Source of the DNA: Acidobacteriota bacterium
Lineage (GTDB): Bacteria > Acidobacteriota > Terriglobia > Terriglobales > Acidobacteriaceae
Assembly (NCBI GenBank): GCA_021846275.1
Contig: JAJZBZ010000002.1
Span: 434,001 to 498,000 of the forward strand
DNA length: 64,000 nucleotides
Direction of reading: 5' to 3'
Of this stretch, positions 26,853 through 36,000 are shown in pieces. The translations under genes and the position numbers were made by a program. Under the pieces are notes generated by a model. It had not been told where the DNA came from and did not search any database. It saw only the letters and a program-made list of their open reading frames with translations. The first letter of the stretch is position 1. Every line of letters starts with the position of its first letter.

Positions 26853-28801
26853 TGTCCCCCTCCCGCTACCTCGGCAGATGTGACGCCTCCCAATGTCTGA
26901 GACTGCTTCAGAGTCAGTAAATATGCGGTTATATCTCGGACATCTTCTTCAGAAAAGGAATGTCTCGGCTCAATTGTTCCCGGAACCAACGCCTGAGGAT
27001 CGCGCAACCACGCCTCCAACCAAGCTGGAGTCAGCCAATTACCCACATTGTTCAGGCTTGGGCCAACATAACCCCCTGATGCGCCGATTGTATGACAAGA
27101 CTGACACTGATACTTTGCCTCGAAAAGTTGTTTTCCGTGCGCTGCCATCTGCGACGTAAATTCTTTTTCATTAATCGCGCTCGGATCCACGTTCGGATCT
27201 CGTAGCGACGCCGATAGGTAATCCGCAATTGTGCTTGCATCTTGCGTTGACATATTGAACTCCGGCATTCTCACTGTAAGTGTTGGACGGAGCGTTTGCG
27301 GATTCCGAAGAAATTCGACCAGCCATTCGTGCTGCGACCGGCTACCCTCATACGAGAGACTTGGTGCTAGTGTTCCACCGTATCCATTAAACTCATGGCA
27401 GACATAGCACTTATACCGATGGTAAAGCTTTTGAAATTGCCCATCCGGGTGAAATTCCGGGTGGGGACGTGGAATGATCAGAGATTTCCGCGTGTCGCTC
27501 TCCATGGGAGGGCCGATCATACTAAGCAAAGCAGTCGTTAGATCATCCAAATCCGCATGACTCATGTGAAATTGCGGCATGTGCGTCTCGGGAGTAACAG
27601 AGGCTGGATTCGTTACTTTCTGCTGGATATATGAAATCATGAACTTCGGAATTTCTGAGACGCTGATGTCAAGCTGCGATACGTTGCCTTTAACGAAATG
27701 CAGTTGATTTTGTTGTTTACCATCCATCCTGACCTGAATGAGATACGGCTTCGCCGCCATGCCGAATGCGGAAAGATCGGGGCCAAAATTGCTGCGTGGC
27801 ACAAGTCCTTGGATTACATGGCACTCGGCACAGCCCTTTTCAACGAACAATCTGCGACCAAGTTGTATCTCCGCATCTGTGGGTGCTCCCAGCTTCGGCA
27901 CATCCTGCAATAGATCCGGATCGGTGAGCCGTCTCATGATGTACTGCGTCACTTCATACAGGTCCTTGTCAGACCACTGATATTGCGGCATCTTGGTATG
28001 CTTGAGATAGCCTTCGGGGTCACGCAGCCAGGCCATCAGCCAGGCTGACTTCACTTTACTTCCGACCTTCGTCAGCTCGGGACCGATGTCTCCACCGATG
28101 AGCGTGGTCACTCCGCCTCGATCAACGGCGAGCGCGTGACACGTAACACAAAACATCTGGTCAAATCGTATCTTGCCCTGGTCAGCCACATCCCCGTTGC
28201 GAGCAGCGGCAGCAACGACAGCTGCGCTAAATCTATACGGTGCGATTGATTTCGTGTGCTGCACACTTAGATACGCCGAGAGAGCGCGCAGCTCCAGATC
28301 GCTCAGATTAAATTTCGGCATGCGTGTATCCGTGTCCACACCGTCAATAGTAACGTTCCCATCCGCATCGGTTATTGTGCGCGGCTCCTTGAGCCACTTG
28401 TATATCCATTCACGACTTACCTTGTTTCCCACATTGGTTAGGTCTGGACCCAGCATGCGAGGCCTATCAATGTCCTGAAGCTGATGGCATGCGATGCAGT
28501 TATACTTTGCGATTAGCAGCCGACCATGATTCAGACGAGGCGTCTGGTTAAGGTCCTCCTGGTGGCATGCACCACAGCTACCCTGCACATACTGGGCAGG
28601 CAGTACTGGTTGCTTCCATGCGAGTACACCGGGGCGAATGTCTACCGACCGAACTGGGGTCGGCCCGTGCTCATACCGCATCCAGACGCGCCAATCAGTC
28701 CTCGACTGCCAGAAAGTCAGAGCCAGTAAGACGCCTACACAGACGGCAAACAGATAATAAGGAGCCCGGGAAAGCGCCTTTTGCAATTTCTCAGTGGACA
28801 T
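26849..28801 (-). CDS. Membrane-anchored multihaem cytochrome c with six CXXCH motifs
   Basis: About 650 aa from ATG 28801, chosen because GGAG lies five bases upstream; a longer frame to 28912 has no ribosome site. A membrane anchor (about 15-31, YLFAVCVGVLLALTFWQ) precedes CGACH (76-80) and then five cytochrome c domains starting CIACH, CVTCH, CAECH, CYVCH and CQSCH. Each domain has the same plan: GP-L---G, a W-L---LRDP block, MP-F/Y as axial ligand, and a closing helix. In the last domain MPxF is replaced by EPRHSF, so the sixth ligand differs. It probably carries electrons across the periplasm between the outer-membrane Cyc2-like protein and the inner membrane. Confidence 0.88.
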   Translation of the reverse strand: MSTEKLQKALSRAPYYLFAVCVGVLLALTFWQSRTDWRVWMRYEHGPTPVRSVDIRPGVLAWKQPVLPAQYVQGSCGACHQEDLNQTPRLNHGRLLIAKYNCIACHQLQDIDRPRMLGPDLTNVGNKVSREWIYKWLKEPRTITDADGNVTIDGVDTDTRMPKFNLSDLELRALSAYLSVQHTKSIAPYRFSAAVVAAAARNGDVADQGKIRFDQMFCVTCHALAVDRGGVTTLIGGDIGPELTKVGSKVKSAWLMAWLRDPEGYLKHTKMPQYQWSDKDLYEVTQYIMRRLTDPDLLQDVPKLGAPTDAEIQLGRRLFVEKGCAECHVIQGLVPRSNFGPDLSAFGMAAKPYLIQVRMDGKQQNQLHFVKGNVSQLDISVSEIPKFMISYIQQKVTNPASVTPETHMPQFHMSHADLDDLTTALLSMIGPPMESDTRKSLIIPRPHPEFHPDGQFQKLYHRYKCYVCHEFNGYGGTLAPSLSYEGSRSQHEWLVEFLRNPQTLRPTLTVRMPEFNMSTQDASTIADYLSASLRDPNVDPSAINEKEFTSQMAAHGKQLFEAKYQCQSCHTIGASGGYVGPSLNNVGNWLTPAWLEAWLRDPQALVPGTIEPRHSFSEEDVRDITAYLLTLKQSQTLGGVTSAEVAGGGQ

Positions 28802-29220
28802 ATCTGCTCCACGGCGAGGTTGTCGTGTGTCGTTCGTGGGTGATTGGGCGAACTTTTTTGCATCCGCCATCGGATATGAATACGCTCTGGCTCTCAATTC
28901 TTCCGGGAACATCCACGCTCACACCTCCATTGTTCTGCGTCGCCATCTCTCGACCCTTCGCACATATGTTGCCCGGAACCGCGGCACACCAAATATCTTC
29001 TGTTGCGCGCTAGCGCCGCGAGAGGCGATGTCTTCCAGGGAATGCCCCTATGTGTAGCTTCCTTTCTTGGTGCAGGCCCCGCCTTGCAAGTTGCGTAAGC
29101 AGCAATACTGGAAGTGCAGGAACCGTGGCGAGTACGACGGTCTTCTTGTGTTCGAACACCCTAGCGGCTCCTTTCCTTATGCTGCGCAAGTTCCGAGGCC
29201 GGGTATGCACTGTCGGACTG
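28802..29220. other. Gap within the electron-transfer cluster
   Basis: About 420 bases separate the cupredoxin and multihaem genes. A minus-strand frame at 29010-29210 encodes 66 basic residues without a known domain; a 37-residue N-terminal extension of the multihaem gene is also open. Neither is convincing. A second promoter for the downstream genes may lie here. Confidence 0.4.
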
Positions 29221-29835
29221 TTATCTCTTCACGGTTAAGTTGGCGTTCACAATGCTTCCACCCACAGTTATTACCTGCGACACGGGCTTGGCCTCTTCGC
29301 TCCATGTTTTCAAGGTGTAACTGCCGGGCGGAACACTCTTGATGACATAGTTGCCTTCTTTGTCCGTCAGTGCAAAATACGGCGTCGGCGCGACAATGAT
29401 GTAACCAGACATCTCGGGATGAACGTTGCAGAGCAAGGGAACATCGCCAAGCACATCAAAAGTGAATGGTTTCGAAATTCCCTGCGGCCAGGTGCCCATG
29501 TTGTGCGCGAGCTTCCTATTACGACTGATGGCAGGCCAATATATGTTGTGGCCGACGGGGTCCTCGTTTGTAAAATCAACTGTTGTTCCCTTCTGGATGA
29601 CAAGCACATGAGGAACGAACGCCAGATGGTGCTGGTCCATGACGGCATGTTGAGCCGGAGGAGGAAATGTTTTGCCGGGGATGGCGTCGATATACACGGC
29701 GATGTTCTCAGGGGAACGCATACCCTGAGCGGTCACCTTTCCCTTCACATCCCCCGCCCAAACTGGAGTCGAAAGTGCTCCGAGTACCAGCAAAGCCGCG
29801 CTCGGGAAAATTATCCTCTTCACAAAATTGCTCAT
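29221..29835 (-). CDS. Secreted cupredoxin fused to a carboxypeptidase-regulatory-like domain
   Basis: A 204-aa protein with a signal peptide (IIFPSAALLVLGALSTPVWAG). A cupredoxin core (about 30-150) shows His96 (VGHNIYWP), Cys136, His139 and Met142 (PLLCNVHPEMSGYIIV), the four ligands of a type 1 copper site. The C-terminal part (about 151-204, FALTDKEGNYVIKSVPPGSY then TLKTWSEEAKP) is a small beta-sandwich like the carboxypeptidase regulatory-like domain. Related proteins are often named MauL or plastocyanin-like. AGGAG seven bases before the ATG; it follows the Cyc2-like gene after 56 bases and fits as a periplasmic electron shuttle, like rusticyanin next to cyc2 in Acidithiobacillus. Confidence 0.85.
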   Translation of the reverse strand: MSNFVKRIIFPSAALLVLGALSTPVWAGDVKGKVTAQGMRSPENIAVYIDAIPGKTFPPPAQHAVMDQHHLAFVPHVLVIQKGTTVDFTNEDPVGHNIYWPAISRNRKLAHNMGTWPQGISKPFTFDVLGDVPLLCNVHPEMSGYIIVAPTPYFALTDKEGNYVIKSVPPGSYTLKTWSEEAKPVSQVITVGGSIVNANLTVKR

Positions 29836-29891
29836 TTCACATCTCCTCTCGTGTTAGTTTGTTGTGTTTGGAACCGGCGTATCAGAGGTCG

Positions 29892-31364
29892 TCAAAATAC
29901 AAAATCAACTCCTGATATGAACTTATTGTCGCGATAGAATCTGTTGTTGCTTCCCGGGATAGGCTGTTGGTAGCTGAAGGAATACTGCGTCTCCAATTTA
30001 ATGTTGGGACGCGCAAAGATCTGCAAACCTGGGCTATAGATGTTTCGAGTGTCGTAACGGGACATGCCATTTAACCGATCCGTCGGAGAGTTAACCCCGT
30101 CATAGCGCATAAGACCTATGAGCCAGGGATAAAACCAGTACTCGGCTTCAAGGAACCCACCGGAAAAAGTCACCGGGGTTACAGGCACGAAGCCCGTGCG
30201 ACCCTCGTTCAATGCTTCATTCGAATCATGTGCGTGCTCCATGAGGCCCCAGAGTTCAAAATCTCCTCTGAACCTGTAGTCAAACGCGCCACCAGCGCGA
30301 TAGAAAGGCTCGTGAATCGTTGGCAGTCCCGCGTATAAGGTTCCGCCCTGATTTAGGGCATTGTCGCCAAAGTAACCGAAGCCGTTGAATTTTATCCATG
30401 TGTGGTCGTGAACGCCAGTCGGACCAGATGCCTGGATTTGTTTGCGGATGGCAGGGTTTCGCTCCAGATTCCATCCTTGCCAAAAATTGATATACACGTC
30501 TTTTGAGTTCCGCGCGGACAGTGGCGCCGTCCCATACAAAGCGTTCTCTCCGTCCACAATTGAGACTGTCCACCAGGTATAGCCCTGATGCGGATATCCA
30601 CCTAACTCAATTCCGCGCTGTGGCGATGCAAATGTAAATGGATTGGCCGTCGTGCCGACGAGTGGCCCGGTCCCACTGGGGTTGACATAGGCCGTCTCAT
30701 CGTAAATTGCGTAGTCTGTGAGGTTGATCGTGCGCGCCTGTGTAAACGGCAAGTCAAGCTCGAACTGTCCATACCTTACATTGAGATCGTTTTTGGGAAC
30801 ATGCAGATAATAGCCTATAAAGTTATTCGCTTTGATGTAGGCGTCTCCCAGTCCACCATCAGCTCCGGATCCTGCTGTAGCAAGATCGTCGTCAATCCAG
30901 AATTCAAGCGAAGGGCCAAGACTGCTGGCGGCAATAATAGTGAAAGTGTTCGGTTCGAAAATATCCGTTTGCGGAACAAATCCCTGCGCGACGGTTACTG
31001 CCGATGGCTGCGGGCTGTTGTAATTGAAGTAGCCTGAATAGCGGAATGCGATTGGGAGGATCGGAAGTTCTCCTGGCCACATAGAATGGGGAAATGCCTC
31101 TTTCTGAGCTGGCGCGCCGAGCATCAATGGCGGCACCTTTACAAAATCCTCATCATCTTTCGGAAATTTAAAGCCATTTATCTTGAACGCAAGGCCGAAA
31201 TCATTGAGCTCAGGCCAATTGTTGTGACATGTGGAGCATGCTGTTTTGTACTTCCGCGCGAATGCGGGAATCGCCGCAGCACGCGGAGCTGAAGCCAGAA
31301 TCACTATCAGAATTGTTGCTGCTAAAAGTGTGGTTCCAGATGAAACTCTGATCTCATGATTCAT
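29892..31364 (-). CDS. Cyc2-like outer-membrane porin-cytochrome fusion
   Basis: A 490-aa protein. The signal peptide (LLAATILIVILASAPRAAA) is followed by FARKYKTACSTCHNNWPELN with one haem motif CSTCH (43-47), then DFGLAFKINGFKFP. The remainder is a beta-barrel with many alternating amphipathic strands and a C-terminal Phe (SGVDFVF), the outer-membrane assembly signal. One N-terminal haem plugged into a porin of about 16 strands is the Cyc2 plan; Cyc2 of Acidithiobacillus ferrooxidans oxidises Fe(II) at the cell surface, and usual lengths are 400-570 aa. The FAR...CxxCH...PELNxFG..FK.NG block also fits. Substrate here is unproven. GGGAGGA lies ten bases before the ATG. Confidence 0.8.
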   Translation of the reverse strand: MNHEIRVSSGTTLLAATILIVILASAPRAAAIPAFARKYKTACSTCHNNWPELNDFGLAFKINGFKFPKDDEDFVKVPPLMLGAPAQKEAFPHSMWPGELPILPIAFRYSGYFNYNSPQPSAVTVAQGFVPQTDIFEPNTFTIIAASSLGPSLEFWIDDDLATAGSGADGGLGDAYIKANNFIGYYLHVPKNDLNVRYGQFELDLPFTQARTINLTDYAIYDETAYVNPSGTGPLVGTTANPFTFASPQRGIELGGYPHQGYTWWTVSIVDGENALYGTAPLSARNSKDVYINFWQGWNLERNPAIRKQIQASGPTGVHDHTWIKFNGFGYFGDNALNQGGTLYAGLPTIHEPFYRAGGAFDYRFRGDFELWGLMEHAHDSNEALNEGRTGFVPVTPVTFSGGFLEAEYWFYPWLIGLMRYDGVNSPTDRLNGMSRYDTRNIYSPGLQIFARPNIKLETQYSFSYQQPIPGSNNRFYRDNKFISGVDFVF

Positions 31365-31905
31365 CGCTGACAGTTCCTCCCGTGTCGTGTTTCCAATCCG
31401 ATCACTTGCGGTGAATTACTTTGTACTTGATTGCGTTTCATAGCGTATGACAAGTGGATTCACAGATAGTCCCGGATACCCGGCGCATCGGCGACTTTGG
31501 AGAATTGTTCGTCATATGCTCGGAAGCCGTGGAGGACTTATCCGCATCAGGCTGCCTGCGGGTTCATAACGCTTGCTGTCCTATTTGCTATTCCCGCCAG
31601 ATCATTGCCGCATTCGCTGCGCGCTCTCCAACCTCTCTTGCTTCCTTTAGACCACCTTCACCACAGGTATGACTGTGATGACCGTCACATTCTTACGTGC
31701 GAGTTATATACAGGCGGCCCCGGGACGTAATATTTTCAAGACTGTGGATTTTCATTGCACGCAGATGCTCCATTGCGTTGTCATGGATATCTCTGCATTT
31801 TGGTGGAAAACCTGCCCGCTCCGCGCTGCTGAAAGGCCTGATTCTGGCTAATTCCAGTGTAAGTTCGGTTATATAAAAGCCCCATATCGGGAGAGGGACG
31901 TATTC
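31365..31905. other. Upstream region of the electron-transfer operon
   Basis: About 540 bases without a convincing gene, between the Cyc2-like start and the right-hand IS. It should hold the operon promoter and contains the CRP-type dyad at 31674-31689. Confidence 0.55.
31674..31689. promoter_or_regulatory. CRP/FNR-type dyad upstream of the Cyc2-like operon
   Basis: TGTGATGACCGTCACA fits the CRP consensus TGTGA-N6-TCACA exactly. It lies 310 bases upstream of the Cyc2-like start codon. Control by a Crp/Fnr-family regulator is inferred; the distance is longer than usual unless the mRNA leader is long. Confidence 0.5.
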
Positions 31906-33012
31906 TTGATCCAGCATGAAACGGATGCCTGATTTGAGCGTTTGTGAGGTGTCTGGGTAGAAGCGACGGAAGGAAGTTGTCCGAGGCGGCGTTGAATAAG
32001 CGTCGTCGGCTTGCGGTGAAGATGGTTCTGAGCGGGGCGACCATCGCCGCAACGGCGAGGCAGTGCGAGTTGGCTGTGCGCACAGCGTGGGGAACGGTGA
32101 AGGCGTATCGGCAGGGCGGCTGGCCTGCGGTGACGGTGCGACATGGGCATCGGCCTCAGGGTGCGGGGCGCGCTCTGAGCCGGGAACAGGAACGCCAAGC
32201 GCAGCGACGGATTCGTGACCATGTTCCCGATCAGTTGAAGATGACCTACGCGTTGTGGACGCGCCAGGCGGTGAGCGAGTTGATCGAGGCGGTGTTCGGA
32301 GTACGGCTCACAGGGCGCAACATGGGCAAGTACCTGAAGCGCTGGGGATTCACGCCACAACGACCGCTGAAGAAAGCCGATGAGCCGTCGCCGGAAGCCG
32401 TTGCGAAGTGGGTCAACGAGGAGTATCCGAAGATCGCCACAGCCGCGAAAGCAGAGGGTGCGGAGATTCAGTGGGGCGATGAGACCGGGCTGCGCTCGGA
32501 TGATGTGCGTGGCCGCGGTTATGCGCCGAAGGCCAAGACTCCGGTGGTCGTGGCCAACGCCAATCGGTCCAGGCTGAGCGTGATTTCGACGGTGACCAAC
32601 AAGGGCGAGATGCGCTGGAAGGTCTTCTCCGGCGCGCTGGATGCGACGATCCTGATCGGCTTCCTGAAGCGGCTCGTGCATGGGCGAAACAAGAGGGTTT
32701 TCCTGATTCTGTACAACCTGCGCGCGCATCATTCGAAGGCGGTGAAGAAGTGGCTCGCCGACAACGAAGAGAAGATCGCGGTCTTCTACCTGCCCAGCTA
32801 CTCGCCGGAGCTGAATCCGGACGAGTTGCTCAACGCCGACCTGAAGCAGCGCGTCACCCAAGCTGCTCCGGCAAGAAACAAACTGGCCCTCACCCGCACC
32901 GCAATCAGCGCCCTGCGCAGCATCCAGAAACAGCCAGAGCGAGTGGAAAACTACTTCGGCCAGAAAGACGTCGCCTATGCCGCATAAACGCATTCCTTCC
33001 GTGCCGGATCAA
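31906..33012 (+). mobile_element. IS630-family insertion sequence, right border of the low-GC block
   Basis: Terminal inverted repeats at 31906-31928 and 32990-33012 match at most of 23 positions (both begin TTGATCC-GCA and end ATGC from outside to inside). TA lies directly outside the right repeat (33013) and three bases outside the left (31901), as expected for IS630 target choice. It encodes one transposase. Confidence 0.85.
31944..32987 (+). CDS. IS630-family transposase with a catalytic Asp replaced by Tyr
   Basis: A 347-aa protein from GTG 31944. An N-terminal winged-helix pair (LAVKMVLSGATIAATARQCE) and linker are followed by the DDE core: Asp179 (IQWGDETGLRSDD), Tyr257 where the second Asp is normally found (LILYNLRAHHSKAVKKWL), and Glu294 (SYSPELNPDELLNADLKQ). 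A single G to T change (GAC to TAC) would explain this and should abolish catalysis. It is unrelated at the N-terminus to the other IS630 transposase in this window and lies in the opposite orientation. Otherwise the frame is full length. Confidence 0.9.
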   Translation: MRCLGRSDGRKLSEAALNKRRRLAVKMVLSGATIAATARQCELAVRTAWGTVKAYRQGGWPAVTVRHGHRPQGAGRALSREQERQAQRRIRDHVPDQLKMTYALWTRQAVSELIEAVFGVRLTGRNMGKYLKRWGFTPQRPLKKADEPSPEAVAKWVNEEYPKIATAAKAEGAEIQWGDETGLRSDDVRGRGYAPKAKTPVVVANANRSRLSVISTVTNKGEMRWKVFSGALDATILIGFLKRLVHGRNKRVFLILYNLRAHHSKAVKKWLADNEEKIAVFYLPSYSPELNPDELLNADLKQRVTQAAPARNKLALTRTAISALRSIQKQPERVENYFGQKDVAYAA

Positions 33013-33070
33013 TAAGCAAACTTGCCAAGAGGAATGCGTTCTGAGGGCAAGGGCAATCTGCCACGGATGG

Positions 33071-36000
33071 TTATTGCACTGTGAGTTTGATGGAGACCGT
33101 CTGTGAGATGGAGCCGCTGCTGGCGGTGACGGTGAAGTTCTGAATGTTATTCGGGGAAGTGATTCCCAGTGGGTTGGTGCTGCAGGCCGTCATGGAGCCG
33201 ATGCCGGCGAGCAGCAGGGCGAGAACGAGCAGGCCGCGCAAGGCGGCGAGACTGAGCCGCCGACGGAAGCGAATGGCGGCGAGCATGAGGCCGAGCATGG
33301 CGAGCAAGGCCGCGAGTCTGCCGGTGGAGTCGGCGGGCAGGAAGCTGCTGGCGGAGGTGCGGGATGGTCGAACGGCTGCGGCAGCGGGTACTTCGACGGT
33401 GAGTGTGCTGGTCTGGGTTCCGTTGGCGGTGAGTGTGGGCGCGGACGGGTTGAAGGCGCACGAGTAGCCAGGCGCCAGGCCGGAGCAGGCGAGATTGACG
33501 GCTCCGGTGAAGCCGCCGGTGGAGACGAGCTTGAGCGTGGTGGTGGCGGATTGGCCGTAGGTGGTCGACAGGCTGGTCGAGGCGGCGGAGAGCGTGAAAT
33601 TTTGCGCGGCGGCGGCGGTGATGGTGACGGTGATGGGAGAGGATGTGGACGCCGCGTCGGTGGTGGTGGCGGCGAAGGTGGCGGTGACCGAGTCAGAGCC
33701 GACGGGCAGGGTGGTGGTGGTGTAGGTGGCCTGGCCGGAAGAGTTCAGCGTGCCGGTGCCGAGCGTGGTCGAGCCGGAATTGAAGGTGACGGTTCCGCTG
33801 GTGACGGGGTTGCTGTTCTGGTCCTTGACGGTGGCCGTGAGGGTGACGCTGGCTCCGGCGGTGGCGCTGGTGGGGTTGGCGGAGAGCGTGGTGGTGGTGC
33901 TGAGGACAACGGGGGCGGTAGCGGTGCCGGAGAGCGGAATGCTCTGGGTGGTGAAGTTGGGCGCGGCAGCGTTGAGGGCGTTGTCTGTGAGGACTGCGGA
34001 GCCCGTGACGGTGCCTGCGGTGGTGGGTGCAAAGGCGATCTGCAGGGTGCAGGTTGCGTCGGAGGCGAGCGCGAACGGCGACATGGTGGAGCCGACCTGG
34101 GTGCAGGTGGAACCGCTGGCGTAGGTGAATCCGGCTGGGATGGTCGGATTGTAAGTGCCGGAGGCGGTCGGGGTTTCCATATCAAGCGCGGCGTTGCCGT
34201 TGTTGGCGATCTGGACGGTTTGCGCGAGACTGGTAGCGCCGACGCTGGTTGCGGGGAAGGTCAACGAGGGCGGGGTGGCGAAGGTCATCTCGTACAGCAG
34301 GTTCGTTGCCGTATCCGAGATGTAGACATTTCCGCTCCCATCGAGTGCAAGGCCCACGGGCTGTGCGAATCCTGAGCCGAGGCTGTAGCTGGGGGATGAG
34401 GATGAAACCTGACCGTTGACGGCGACAACCTCCGTTACGGAGGAGTTCACGGAACTTGTAATGAAGAGATCGCCGGCAGCATCGATGGCGACAAAGGTGG
34501 GAGAACCCAAGCCAGTTGCGATGACGGTGACGGTGGAAGTGGAATTGACGGTTCCGGCTGGAGCGCCGCCGGTTCCGGCGACGATCTCTTTGACCGCACC
34601 ATTTCCGGTGTCTGCGACGAAGACATCGCCCTCGGCATCGACGGCGACGCCGTTGGGGAGGTTGAATTGGCTGCCGACCGAGACGACGGTCGAACTACTG
34701 TTGACGGTGCCGCTGGCCGCGCCGCCGGTTCCGGCGACGATTTCCTTTACGGCATTGTTGTAGGTGTCGGCGACGAAGACGTTTCCGAAGGCATCGACGG
34801 CGATGCCGATGGGAGCGTTGAATCCCGAGCCGACAGAAATGACGGAGGAGGTGGAGTTGACGGTGCCAGGAGCGGCGCCACCTGTTCCGGCGAGGATTTC
34901 CCTGATGAGATTGCTGTGGCCATCCGAGGCGAATACGTCTCCGCTGGCGTCGACGGCGACGCCTTCGGGACCGGTGAATCCGGAGCCGACGGTGACGATG
35001 GGGGAGCTGGCGCTGATGACTCCGCCGGATGCGACGATTTCCTTGACGGCATTGTTGTTCTGATCGGCAACAAAGATGTCGCCCGAAGCATCGACGGCGA
35101 CGTCGTAGGGTCTGCTGAATCCACTGCCGAAGGTGTTGGTGGCGGATGGAATGAACGTGGTCGGGCTGGCGCTGGAGAGGGTGCTGAAGGTGAGCTGGGG
35201 TGCGATGCCGGAGCCGGCGAGCAGCGCCGTGCCCGCCGGGCCGGAGTTGGCGGTGAGGACGACGGAGCCGAAGCGCTGGCCGGGAAATTTGGGCGTGAAG
35301 GTGACGGCGACGACGCAGGTGTCTCCGGCTGCGTAGGCGGTGGTGGTGTTGCAGGTGGTGTCGGTGGCGGCCTGGGCGTAGTCCTTGCCGGAGGCTCCGG
35401 CGGTGAGGACGTTGATGCTGCTGAGGGTGGTGCTTGCGGTGAAGTTGAAGGGAACAAAAAGGCTGGAAGTGGTCGAGCCGACGTTGAGCGAGCCGAACCG
35501 TGCGGCGGGAAGCTGAACCTGCGTGACGGCACCTTGGCCGGTATCCGCGACGTAGAGATTGCCGAATGGATCGACTCCCACGCCCTCCGGGCTGCTCAGT
35601 CCGCTGAGGAGGGTGATGCCGGAGTTGGTGGCGCTGTAGGTTCCCGCCAAAATCTCCCGGATACTGTTGTTGGGGGTATCCGCGACGAAGACGTTGTCAT
35701 GCAGATCGACGGCAAGGCCCTGCGCATTGTTGAACCCGCTGCCGATGATGTTGACGGTGGAGTTGGCGTTGACGGTGCCTGCGCCCGCGCCGCCGGTTCC
35801 GGCCATGATTTCCTTGGCGGAACTGTCCCCATCATCCATGACGAAGACATTGTCGGCGGGGTCGACAGCAACGCTTACGGGCAGAATAAATCCGCTGCCG
35901 ATGACGGAGACGGTGGAGGTCGAGTTGACAGTGCCCGCGGCCGCGCCGCCGGTTCCGGCGAGGATTTCTTTGACGACGTTGTTGCCGTAATCTGCGACGT

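Noticed and set aside
29010-29210. A 66-aa basic minus-strand frame between cupredoxin and multihaem genes
   Set aside because: No ribosome site of quality and no recognisable domain; left as an unresolved gap.
23802-33012. A classic composite transposon carrying the cytochrome genes
   Set aside because: The two IS630 elements differ in sequence and terminal repeats and face opposite ways, so they could not mobilise the block together in the usual manner.
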